Positions 1-7,037 of a stretch of DNA of 12,955 nucleotides are shown here, one piece after another. Numbering within the stretch: the first letter of the stretch is position 1; each line of letters opens with the position of its first letter. The stretch is from contig JAGODU010000110.1 of NCBI GenBank assembly GCA_017998095.1, positions 1 to 12,955 of the forward strand, in the 5' to 3' direction. The notes under the pieces were generated by a model, which searched no databases, was not told the origin of the DNA, and saw only the letters and a program-made list of their open reading frames with translations. The position numbers were made by a program, and so were the translations under genes. This DNA comes from Prolixibacteraceae bacterium. Lineage in GTDB: Bacteria > Bacteroidota > Bacteroidia > Bacteroidales > Prolixibacteraceae.

Positions 1-1
1 A

Positions 2-1285
2 TCCACTCCTGGATACGCCTCATCTCCTATCACAGCCCTCCTGAATGGCGGCTTTGATAACGGTTTAGACCCGGAAATCGGTGTGCTTCTTAGCCGTCTG
101 AAATCGCTGGATGACCGCCATCACAAAGCTGCTGATGAACTGGATGCCGTTGTCAGCAAGCGTGGGAAGTTCCTTTATATGATAGTACATCGCGGCTATT
201 TCACAAGAGCTTTTGTCGAAGAATACTTCCCGGAAGAATTGCACGACGAGCTACTAACTCCGCTGCCTATCACAGACCCGTTCAAGCTGTGCTTTGCGCT
301 TCTCTATCTCGTAGAGATAGGCAGTGACATTCCGTGGCTCTATGGCTCATGTATCGGAATGATGTCTGAAGTGATCGACTGTCTGCCGTGGGGCTTGTCT
401 GAATATAGCGAGATGGAAGATCCCTACTGGGAAGATATGCCGCCTATCGCTTCAAAGATACCGGATTTTCCGGATTGGTATCAGCGGGACTTTGCATGGA
501 AGGGCGATGATGAGTACGATGCCCGGAGTCTTGCCCAGATTGTTTATGAGGCAACCGGCTGTCTGATGCCGCGTGATCTGCACCGCTACGATGCCATGCT
601 TAAGGATCTCGGAAAATACGGGATCAAGCAGAATAAGGCTATCGCCATGCTGTACTGTATGCTGGCACTGAGTAACGCAAGACGGCGGGTAAATCCTAAT
701 AATCTCGAAGCAGATTATATGAGAGTAATATCGCATGAGGATCCCGTTGCGGAGACCACACCAGCGGATTGGGCAGAACAGAAAGCGGCATTTGAGAAAC
801 AGATACAGCAGCTTCGCTCTGCACTGCATACCGCCGAGAAGTCAGCGGAGGACAGCAAAAGAAAACTGGAACAGCAGCAAAAGCAGGCAGAGGCTGAACA
901 CAGAGAGCTTGCTGATCTGCGGGAGATCGTATTCAATCAAGAGGATGATACAAGCAGTGACGGAGAAGCTCCTATCGATAGTAAGGTCTACCCCTACACA
1001 GTTCAGAAAAGCACAGTCGTGTTCGGCGGTCACGAAACATGGGTAAAAGCTCTGAAGCCGCTGCTGAAGGGCGACATCAAGTTCATTGCAAGAGAGATGA
1101 AAATAGATGTATCACTTGTCAGATATGCGGATGTGATCTGGATTCAGTCGAATGCGATCCCGCACAGGTCATATTACAGCATCGTCAACACCGCCCGGAA
1201 TCTTGGCAAGCCGATACGCTACTTCACAAATGCAAGTGCGGCAAAGTGTGCAGAACAGATCGTAGAGAATGATAAGAGAGGGTAA
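2..1285 (+). CDS. Coiled-coil protein with DUF2325-like C-terminus (5' end missing)
   Basis: The reading frame is open to the left edge from base 2, so the true start lies outside the window. The GTG at 83 is only the first start-like codon; the 27 codons before it read sensibly and lack a stop. The middle (about residues 230-285 counted from the GTG) is rich in Gln, Glu, Lys and Ala and predicts a coiled coil. The last 90 residues contain VVFGGHETW, then a YADVIWIQ strand and a GKPIRYF strand, which fit the small Rossmann-like DUF2325 fold. Related proteins are common in clostridial integrative elements, but no activity is established that I know of. Codon use is clearly more GC-rich than in the genes from 1679 onward, so it probably belongs to another transcription unit and another history. 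No membrane segment is seen. The family call is moderate; the coding call is strong. Confidence 0.7.
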   Translation, partial: STPGYASSPITALLNGGFDNGLDPEIGVLLSRLKSLDDRHHKAADELDAVVSKRGKFLYMIVHRGYFTRAFVEEYFPEELHDELLTPLPITDPFKLCFALLYLVEIGSDIPWLYGSCIGMMSEVIDCLPWGLSEYSEMEDPYWEDMPPIASKIPDFPDWYQRDFAWKGDDEYDARSLAQIVYEATGCLMPRDLHRYDAMLKDLGKYGIKQNKAIAMLYCMLALSNARRRVNPNNLEADYMRVISHEDPVAETTPADWAEQKAAFEKQIQQLRSALHTAEKSAEDSKRKLEQQQKQAEAEHRELADLREIVFNQEDDTSSDGEAPIDSKVYPYTVQKSTVVFGGHETWVKALKPLLKGDIKFIAREMKIDVSLVRYADVIWIQSNAIPHRSYYSIVNTARNLGKPIRYFTNASAAKCAEQIVENDKRG

Positions 1286-1304
1286 TAATTGAATAAAGTG
1301 AAGG

Positions 1305-1354
1305 CTCCCCAAGTGATAAAAAGCTGTATATAAATACGATTTTCACTTGGGGAG
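1305..1354. repeat. Perfect 12-bp inverted repeat with 26-base loop
   Basis: The arms CTCCCCAAGTGA (1305-1316) and TCACTTGGGGAG (1343-1354) are perfect inverted complements; with one bulged base the A/T bases just inside can extend the pairing. It begins 20 bases after the stop of the left gene, which suits a transcription terminator or mRNA 3' stabiliser. However, the right arm is not followed by a run of T, so a simple intrinsic terminator is not fully supported. A palindromic mobile repeat or the recombination boundary of the island are alternatives. Confidence 0.6.
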
Positions 1355-1458
1355 AATTTGCAATATAATACTATTCATAAGCGAACATCCCGTTTCTCCT
1401 GATTGTGTAGAATTAATAGAATTATTCAAACAGTATAGAAATTTCACGATCAATCTGC

Positions 1459-1488
1459 TTGACAAAATGCGGAGAAATGTGGTATACT
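1459..1488 (+). promoter_or_regulatory. Strong sigma-A type promoter with extended -10
   Basis: TTGACA at 1459-1464 is a perfect -35 box and TATACT at 1483-1488 a near-perfect -10 box, separated by 18 bases. TGG directly before the -10 box (1480-1482) gives the extended TGn element. Transcription would start near 1495, leaving a leader of about 185 bases before the first GTPase gene. It is the only convincing promoter I see for the seven downstream genes. An open frame starting TTG at 1459 coincides with the -35 box and is therefore not taken as a gene start. Confidence 0.8.
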
Positions 1489-1514
1489 AATTGTAGATAT
1501 TTACAAAAAGCGCG

Positions 1515-1543
1515 ATACTTGATTATCGACATATCAAAAGTAT
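1515..1543 (+). promoter_or_regulatory. Leader RNA hairpin
   Basis: ATACTTGAT (1515-1523) can pair with ATCAAAAGTAT (1533-1543) around a 9-base loop, with two A bases bulged. It would lie about 20 bases into the transcript. It is AT-rich and may be fortuitous, but its place near the 5' end could protect the long mRNA or serve in regulation. Confidence 0.3.
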
Positions 1544-1578
1544 ATATTCTAATAATCACGGCTTACAGATTATTGGAA

Positions 1579-1689
1579 ATGAATAGAAAGCGTGTTATAT
1601 ATGAATTGTTAGACAGACACGGAAATTGTTTATTGGGAACTGAAACTGTGTTTTCTGAATTAAAAGTAGGAGGTTGTTATGAATTCTAA
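1579..1689 (+). CDS. Possible 36-residue leader ORF
   Basis: An ATG at 1579 opens a 36-codon frame beginning MNRKRVIYELLDRHG and ending with VGGCYEF. Its stop overlaps the ATG of the first dynamin gene by 11 bases, and the strong AGGAGG of that gene lies inside it. The peptide has a sensible hydrophobic/charged strand pattern rather than random low complexity, and it sits in the transcribed leader. Against it, the ribosome binding site is weak, with only GGA directly next to the ATG. It could be a real small protein, a coupling leader or chance. I recognise no family. Confidence 0.35.
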   Translation: MNRKRVIYELLDRHGNCLLGTETVFSELKVGGCYEF

Positions 1690-3349
1690 CTATTTTGATG
1701 CTATCAATACTATTCAAGCAGTATGCAATAGGCATGGTTTTGACAAAGAAGTAATTGCATTAGATGAAATCAATAATAGAATGCAACTTTTTACAGTAAA
1801 AGTAATGTTTACTGGTGGCTTTAGTACGGGAAAAAGCTCTGCTATCAATATTTTTCTGGGTGATGAAATACTTAAAGAGAATCAGACTCCTGAAACTGCT
1901 ATTGCCTGCGAATTGCTCTATGATGAAGAGGAATATATAGAGGCGATAAAAGATGGCGTATCTACAAGATATGAGATTTACGATTCTTCAGAAATTTCAC
2001 CGCGCGAGTATGATTATGTAATTCGCCACATCAATAATGAAAGAATTAAGTCTTTAGATGGAATTACGATTGTCGATATGCCCGGATTTAATAGTGGCAT
2101 TGAAGCTCACAACAAAGCTATTCTTCGATACGCTGGAATGGGTAACGCCTATATTCTTACAATTGATTGCGAAGATGGAGAAATCAAAGAAAGCATATCA
2201 GAATTCCTTAATGAAATCAAGAATTATGATAATAATATTGCTATCCTCGTTACCAAAGCTGATAAGAAAGATTCGTCCGCACTCGCTGAGATAATTAATA
2301 ACATTGCAGAAAGTGCTTCCAATATTTTCTTTAACGACATAAAGGTTGAGCCTGTTTCAAAATTCATTGATGGATCTGATGCAAAGATTCTAAAACTGCT
2401 TAAATCTTTCGATATAAGTGATATACATAAACAAGTATTTTCCCCTGCTATCTACGAGATTGGTACTCGATGCATTTTTGGCTTATCTAGTATGAAGAAA
2501 GCCTTACATTTAGACGATACAGGTCTTTCTGAGGAGATCAAAATACGAACAGATAACAAAACACGTTTAGAAAAACAATTTGAGGAAGAAAAGCGTCGTC
2601 TTTCTGCCAAAATGAAAAATAGTGTTAGACCTGAAATAATTAGTGATGTTAGCAATGCTCTATACGCACAATCAGATTCTTTAGCAACAGCATTATTAGC
2701 TGGTGGGGCTAATTTCTCTACAATGGTTAACAATATTCTTCGGTCAGTTCTTATATCCTCTACACGAAAATATGTCGAGCAGTCTTTTGATGAATTTGTA
2801 TCAAACTTAGATGTATCAATGTTTTCAGCAACAGAGAATTATGGTGATATTAACATTAATCCTGATGAAATAAATAGTAAATTATCGGCTGCAAAAAATG
2901 TAGTATCGACAATAGTTGAGGACTCTCAAAGTTTCGGTGGTGTGTATAAGGCAATCTCTACGGCATTGGCAGTAACTACATCTGTTGTCGCCCCTTGGCT
3001 CGAATTGATTCTTATTTTCCTTCCGGATATTATTAAGGCTTTTTCAGCATTTAACGAACGCAAAGCTAAAGAAGAAGCTAACGCCCGAGCTAAAACTAAA
3101 GTTACTAGTGAAATAATTCCTCAGATTATTTCAAAATTAGAACCGGAAATAGATAAATCTCTTGATGAAATGCAGAGTCAGATGATAGATGATGTTGCAG
3201 AAAGCTTCAGGCAACGAATTGATTTTGAGATTGAGTGCCTTAATGCAACTAAGGAAAAGCTTAATGCAAGTAAGCATGAATATGATGAAAAGATACAAGA
3301 AATTGATAGTTCTATTGCCACTATCACCAAAGCGATAAATTCTTTGTAA
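1679..3349 (+). CDS. Dynamin-family GTPase 1
   Basis: Large GTPase of the bacterial dynamin type (Dynamin_N), 556 residues. The P-loop is GGFSTGKSS (46-54), the switch-I threonine lies in QTPETAIA (T73), G3 is DMPG (133-136) and G4 is TKAD (192-195), so all four nucleotide motifs look intact. After the GTPase domain come helical, charged stretches (about 280-310 and 510-556) likely to form the dynamin stalk. A hydrophobic segment around 429-452, with the APWLELILIFLPDII stretch, may be a membrane paddle. An AGGAGG at 1668-1673, five bases before ATG 1679, fixes the start. It is the first large gene after the promoter and ends 19 bases before the next GTPase. Dynamin-like proteins usually act in pairs on membranes; the exact role here is unknown. 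The family call is firm. Confidence 0.92.
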   Translation: MNSNYFDAINTIQAVCNRHGFDKEVIALDEINNRMQLFTVKVMFTGGFSTGKSSAINIFLGDEILKENQTPETAIACELLYDEEEYIEAIKDGVSTRYEIYDSSEISPREYDYVIRHINNERIKSLDGITIVDMPGFNSGIEAHNKAILRYAGMGNAYILTIDCEDGEIKESISEFLNEIKNYDNNIAILVTKADKKDSSALAEIINNIAESASNIFFNDIKVEPVSKFIDGSDAKILKLLKSFDISDIHKQVFSPAIYEIGTRCIFGLSSMKKALHLDDTGLSEEIKIRTDNKTRLEKQFEEEKRRLSAKMKNSVRPEIISDVSNALYAQSDSLATALLAGGANFSTMVNNILRSVLISSTRKYVEQSFDEFVSNLDVSMFSATENYGDININPDEINSKLSAAKNVVSTIVEDSQSFGGVYKAISTALAVTTSVVAPWLELILIFLPDIIKAFSAFNERKAKEEANARAKTKVTSEIIPQIISKLEPEIDKSLDEMQSQMIDDVAESFRQRIDFEIECLNATKEKLNASKHEYDEKIQEIDSSIATITKAINSL

Positions 3350-3368
3350 TGTCTCGGAGGTATGCACT

Positions 3369-5684
3369 ATGAGCAAAGATAGTTCTGAAAAAACAACATT
3401 TTTTCAAACACTGCAAGATATATCCCAATCAATTGAGCCTGGTAAGGCATTAATGCCAGATGAGTATATTACTGAGTTTCAAACCTATGCACAAGAAATA
3501 TGTTCGCAACTTGAAGGCATAATGCAGACTTCACGAACATTAAAACTTGGAATTGTCGGTGAAGTTAAGGCGGGAAAATCTTCATTTTTGAATGCGATGC
3601 TGTTTAATGGAGAGGATGTATTACCTAAAGCACCTACACCCATGACAGCAGCACTTACTAAATTAAGCTATAGTGAAACACCAGAAGCTAGAGTGTACTT
3701 TTACAATCGCACAGATTGGGATTCAATATGTTTAAATGCTAAACGTTACGACGAAATGCTGGATAATGATTATAGAAAATATTGTAGCGATTACGAAGCA
3801 CGATTAGCAAGGGAAAGGGCCAGATCAACCAGCATACTGAATAATCCCTCTTTCCTAACATCTGCACCTCCGACACCGCCTAAGCCTAAAAAAACAAGGG
3901 ATCAATTTGAAAGAGAGAAAAGGAAGTCATATCCTGCTGAAATACGAGCGTGTAAAGAAGTTTATGATATGGCTGAAGGATTAGATGTAGATAGATTTTT
4001 ATCCGATGATCCGATAGTAATATCATCAATCGAAAGCACCCAGAGTTATATGTCGCAGATTCAGCAGTATGTAGGAGCAGGTGGAAAATTCACGCCTATT
4101 GTAAAGTATACTGAAATTCAGCTTAATAACCCGTTGCTTAGAGGGATAGAGGTGGTTGATACCCCCGGTCTTAATGACCCGATTCTTTCAAGAAGCCGAA
4201 CTACATCAAAATTCCTAATGCAATGTGATACTGTTTTTATGTTAAGCTATTCAGGTCAATTTCTTGGAGCAGAGGACATTGGATTTATTACTTCTATACT
4301 GCCGAGTGAAGGAATTAACCATGCAGTAATTATAGGAAGTAAATTTGATTCCGGAATTCTGGATTATCCTGCGACAGGCGTTTCTTTTAGAAAAGCTAAA
4401 GATGCAAGTATAGCAAATTACAGACAGCAGGCAAAAACCAATTTGTCCGATTTTTGCCAGACTAGTGGAAGACGTACTGCTTTGCTAGACATGTTATTGT
4501 CTAGCGAGATCCAATTCGTTGCTTCATTAATGTATTCCGCTGCAAAACATATTGAAAACAACCAAAATTTATCAGTTGAAGAAAACCACATGATTGAGCA
4601 GATGAAGAAGCGTTTTCCGGATTTCAAAACTGATGTTGACTCTTTATATGCTTTAGCAAATATTGATACGGTTAGGGATACAAGCTTTAAAACTATAAAG
4701 GCAACCAAAGAAAAGATTCTTGCTGAAAGAAGTCAAACTCTAATTAAAAGTCAAGTAGGAAGATTTCTTGGCCTTCTGGAGAACATACTGATACAAGCAA
4801 ATAATAATCTTTCGGAAGTGAAAGAGACTGATATCGATTCTCTTGAAGAACGCCTTGCTATGATGACACAAAACCTTACCTCTGTTCGGTCTCAAGTAAA
4901 GAGTTTATTTGATTCGGCGGTATCTACAGTATTATCATCTAAGAATGGCATAATGATTGAAGTATCTAAAGAACTGTCAAATCATACGGATATTATTGTA
5001 AACAGTTCAAGTACAACCAAACGTACACCCAATACAGTAACCAAAGGAATCCTTTTTTGGAAGCATACTGAAACTGTTGGGTACGACACTGAAGTAATAA
5101 CACATCACACCGCAAATATTAGCGATTTACAGAAAAACATCAATGATTTCAACAATCGTGCGATGGAAATCATAAACAATCGTTTTAACAGCATCTTGAA
5201 CATCTCTGATTTGAGAGAACGAATTAAGGGAGCTGTAATTGGTGCTTTCGATATTAGCGATAGAAGCTTTGATGAGAATGCAATACTCATGCCACTAGAA
5301 AGTGCTCTTCGTAAAATTACAATTCCGTATCTTGATTTCAATGTCGAAAAATACTTCAGTCTTATCGACAAAAAACTAGGTGGCGTTGTATCAAGTGGTA
5401 CAGTTAAAGACGAAAAGATTAGTTTACTGCTTGTTGCACAGCAGGAGATTCTTGATCAAATGAGAAATGATTATACTGAAAGCATATCAAGGCAATGTGA
5501 AGTATTGGCATCAAATCTAGAGCAGCAAGCGTCAGTATTTATTGATGATATAGTGACACAATTGGAAGAGAATTCTGATAAAATCAAACAACTGTTACAT
5601 GATAAAAAATCTAGTATGGCTCTCTTTGATTCGTTTATCTCGGAGATTGGGCTTGCCAAGAAAAAGCTTCGCAAATTAGAATAA
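3369..5684 (+). CDS. Dynamin-family GTPase 2 (large)
   Basis: The largest of the three GTPases, 771 residues. The P-loop is GEVKAGKSS (64-72), switch I is in KAPTPMTAAL, G3 is DTPG (264-267) and G4 is SKFD (324-327), a mild change from T/NKxD. Between switch I and G3 there is a long charged insertion (about residues 115-195) with a proline-rich stretch PPTPPKPKK, which is longer than in its two neighbours. The rest is mostly helical, as expected of a dynamin stalk; no clear membrane-spanning segment is visible, though a basic stretch with KGILFWKH near 560-570 could touch lipid. GGAGG at 3356-3360, eight bases before the ATG, supports the start. It probably partners GTPase 1 or 3, since bacterial dynamins with different neighbours often form mixed complexes; this is inference. 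Confidence 0.92.
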   Translation: MSKDSSEKTTFFQTLQDISQSIEPGKALMPDEYITEFQTYAQEICSQLEGIMQTSRTLKLGIVGEVKAGKSSFLNAMLFNGEDVLPKAPTPMTAALTKLSYSETPEARVYFYNRTDWDSICLNAKRYDEMLDNDYRKYCSDYEARLARERARSTSILNNPSFLTSAPPTPPKPKKTRDQFEREKRKSYPAEIRACKEVYDMAEGLDVDRFLSDDPIVISSIESTQSYMSQIQQYVGAGGKFTPIVKYTEIQLNNPLLRGIEVVDTPGLNDPILSRSRTTSKFLMQCDTVFMLSYSGQFLGAEDIGFITSILPSEGINHAVIIGSKFDSGILDYPATGVSFRKAKDASIANYRQQAKTNLSDFCQTSGRRTALLDMLLSSEIQFVASLMYSAAKHIENNQNLSVEENHMIEQMKKRFPDFKTDVDSLYALANIDTVRDTSFKTIKATKEKILAERSQTLIKSQVGRFLGLLENILIQANNNLSEVKETDIDSLEERLAMMTQNLTSVRSQVKSLFDSAVSTVLSSKNGIMIEVSKELSNHTDIIVNSSSTTKRTPNTVTKGILFWKHTETVGYDTEVITHHTANISDLQKNINDFNNRAMEIINNRFNSILNISDLRERIKGAVIGAFDISDRSFDENAILMPLESALRKITIPYLDFNVEKYFSLIDKKLGGVVSSGTVKDEKISLLLVAQQEILDQMRNDYTESISRQCEVLASNLEQQASVFIDDIVTQLEENSDKIKQLLHDKKSSMALFDSFISEIGLAKKKLRKLE

Positions 5685-5699
5685 CTATTCATTGGCTTT

Positions 5700-5742
5700 G
5701 GGCAGGAGGTAGATGTCTGAATAGATGACGCTCCTCTTGCTC
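5700..5742 (+). promoter_or_regulatory. Hairpin between GTPase genes 2 and 3
   Basis: GGGCAGGAGG (5700-5709) can pair over ten positions, two of them G-U, with CCTCTTGCTC (5733-5742), loop 23 bases. The left arm contains an AGGAGG followed at once by a three-codon ATG-TCT-GAA-TAG frame, then by an ATG at 5725 opening a nine-codon Leu-rich frame that stops at 5754, inside the ribosome binding site of GTPase 3. The hairpin would hide the first AGGAGG. It may attenuate or adjust expression of the downstream genes, or be an mRNA processing site. Confidence 0.4.
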
Positions 5743-5765
5743 AAATTGTTTTAAGGAGATAATTT

Positions 5766-7037
5766 ATGAGTAGAAAAATAGAATCAGCAGGTAATTCCTA
5801 CCTTGATTCGCCAACTAAAAGTTTAAATCTATTGAAGTCTATTTTAGATTCTACTCCCACAAAAAAGGATGCACGACTTAAAGATTTGATATATATTGTA
5901 TCCAAGCAAATACTCCCGCTTTTGGCAGAAGCGGATATCATAGATGAGTGTGGAAAAGCACAAGCTTTAAGGAAAATAGAATCCAAACTTCAGTCTTCGG
6001 CTGCATTTGAAATGATAAGAAAAAAAACTATCGTTGGAATAGGAGGTAGATTTAGCGCAGGAAAATCATGCTTTATCAATTCCATCATTGGAAATAACGT
6101 TCAACTCCTTCCTGAAGGACAGTTACCTACAACATCGATTTCGACGTATATAATCAAAGACAAGGCGCGAAAAAATATTATAACCAATGTCTTCAGCAAT
6201 GATATAGTTCTTGACGATAAGGCTGTTATAGCATTAAATCATCAATATTATGATAGGTATAGAATCGGATTTGCTAAATTTATCGACCTATTTGTTTTGG
6301 CAACGCCATTATTCGATTTTGAAAAAATAGCCTTATTGGATACACCCGGATATAACAAATATGATGGTAGAAAAAAAGCCGATGCTTCTGATAACGAGAA
6401 AGCTCGTTCTGAATTAAAAGTTGTTGACTATTTGATTTGGCTTATCGATATTGAAAACGGTGTGATAAAGGATGAAGATATCGAATTTATTACCAATAAC
6501 ATCGGCTCTGAAATCCCTGTGCTATTTGTGATTAATAAGTCCGCAAGAAAACCTAATGATTTTGTGATGGACGTGATAGAAAAAACAAAGGATGTGTTGT
6601 ATGACACCACCATTCATTGGATCAATGTTGTTGCATATGATTCTCGTGATGCGTGTGAATTCGATGATGAGAAATATATGGATGATCCTGAATGTGATGC
6701 TTATATACCAAGGCAGCAAGGGAAAATCATGCGTTTCCTTCAAGAGATAAATGATAATTCATCACATAAACCGGATATTATCACTGAGTTAATAAGTATA
6801 TGCAATGAAATGATGAATCAATTACTTACACAGTTGTCAGTCTGTGATACTATTGATCAGCAATACGCTCAAGTTATCAATAACAATACAGATGTAGTCA
6901 ACCTGCAATCGGTAATTAGATGTTATCAATATGCTAAAATCAGCAGAAGAAATATCGAAAGAATGATGACGACTTTAAGAAAAATTTTAGCAGATATTGA
7001 GTCCATCAAGTTGGATAAGGAGACTTCAAATGATTAA
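5766..7037 (+). CDS. Dynamin-family GTPase 3 (short, degenerate G4)
   Basis: A 423-residue dynamin-like GTPase. The P-loop is GGRFSAGKS (93-101), switch I lies in QLPTTSIST (about 119-127) and G3 is DTPG (192-195). At the G4 place there is NKSA (257-260) after a VLFVI strand, so the aspartate that normally reads guanine is missing; guanine specificity may be relaxed, or the register of the motif shifted. The C-terminal helical part (about 330-423) is much shorter than in the two upstream GTPases and no membrane segment is seen. AAGGAG at 5753-5758, seven bases before the ATG, sets the start. Its last eight bases overlap the start of the Hint-domain gene, so the two are probably translationally coupled, which suggests this GTPase and the Hint protein work together. 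Confidence 0.9.
   Translation: MSRKIESAGNSYLDSPTKSLNLLKSILDSTPTKKDARLKDLIYIVSKQILPLLAEADIIDECGKAQALRKIESKLQSSAAFEMIRKKTIVGIGGRFSAGKSCFINSIIGNNVQLLPEGQLPTTSISTYIIKDKARKNIITNVFSNDIVLDDKAVIALNHQYYDRYRIGFAKFIDLFVLATPLFDFEKIALLDTPGYNKYDGRKKADASDNEKARSELKVVDYLIWLIDIENGVIKDEDIEFITNNIGSEIPVLFVINKSARKPNDFVMDVIEKTKDVLYDTTIHWINVVAYDSRDACEFDDEKYMDDPECDAYIPRQQGKIMRFLQEINDNSSHKPDIITELISICNEMMNQLLTQLSVCDTIDQQYAQVINNNTDVVNLQSVIRCYQYAKISRRNIERMMTTLRKILADIESIKLDKETSND

Larger units (their letters stand above)
1286..1678. other. Intergenic region holding repeat, promoter and leader
   Basis: This 393-base stretch separates the GC-rich left gene from the AT-rich operon. It contains, in order, the 12-bp inverted repeat, about 100 bases in which I recognise nothing, the operon promoter, a small leader hairpin and a possible short leader ORF ending inside the first GTPase gene. 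No tRNA or known riboswitch was recognised. Confidence 0.7.

Noticed and set aside
452..829. Long minus-strand open frame inside the left gene
   Set aside because: It shadows the well-supported plus-strand protein, has no ribosome site and gives a Cys/Ile-rich, family-less product.
1320..1490. A 56-codon open frame reading ...EHPVSPDCVELIELF...NVVY before the promoter
   Set aside because: It has no ATG except near its end, begins in the inverted repeat loop and ends in the -10 box. It could be a gene remnant, but I recognise no family and cannot support it.
1459..1578. Upstream extension of the small leader ORF to a TTG at 1459
   Set aside because: The TTG is the -35 box of the promoter and would not be in the transcript; only the part from ATG 1579 is considered.
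6997..7029. Earlier start for the Hint protein
   Set aside because: The extension lies inside the previous gene and lacks a ribosome site, while ATG 7030 has AAGGAG seven bases upstream.
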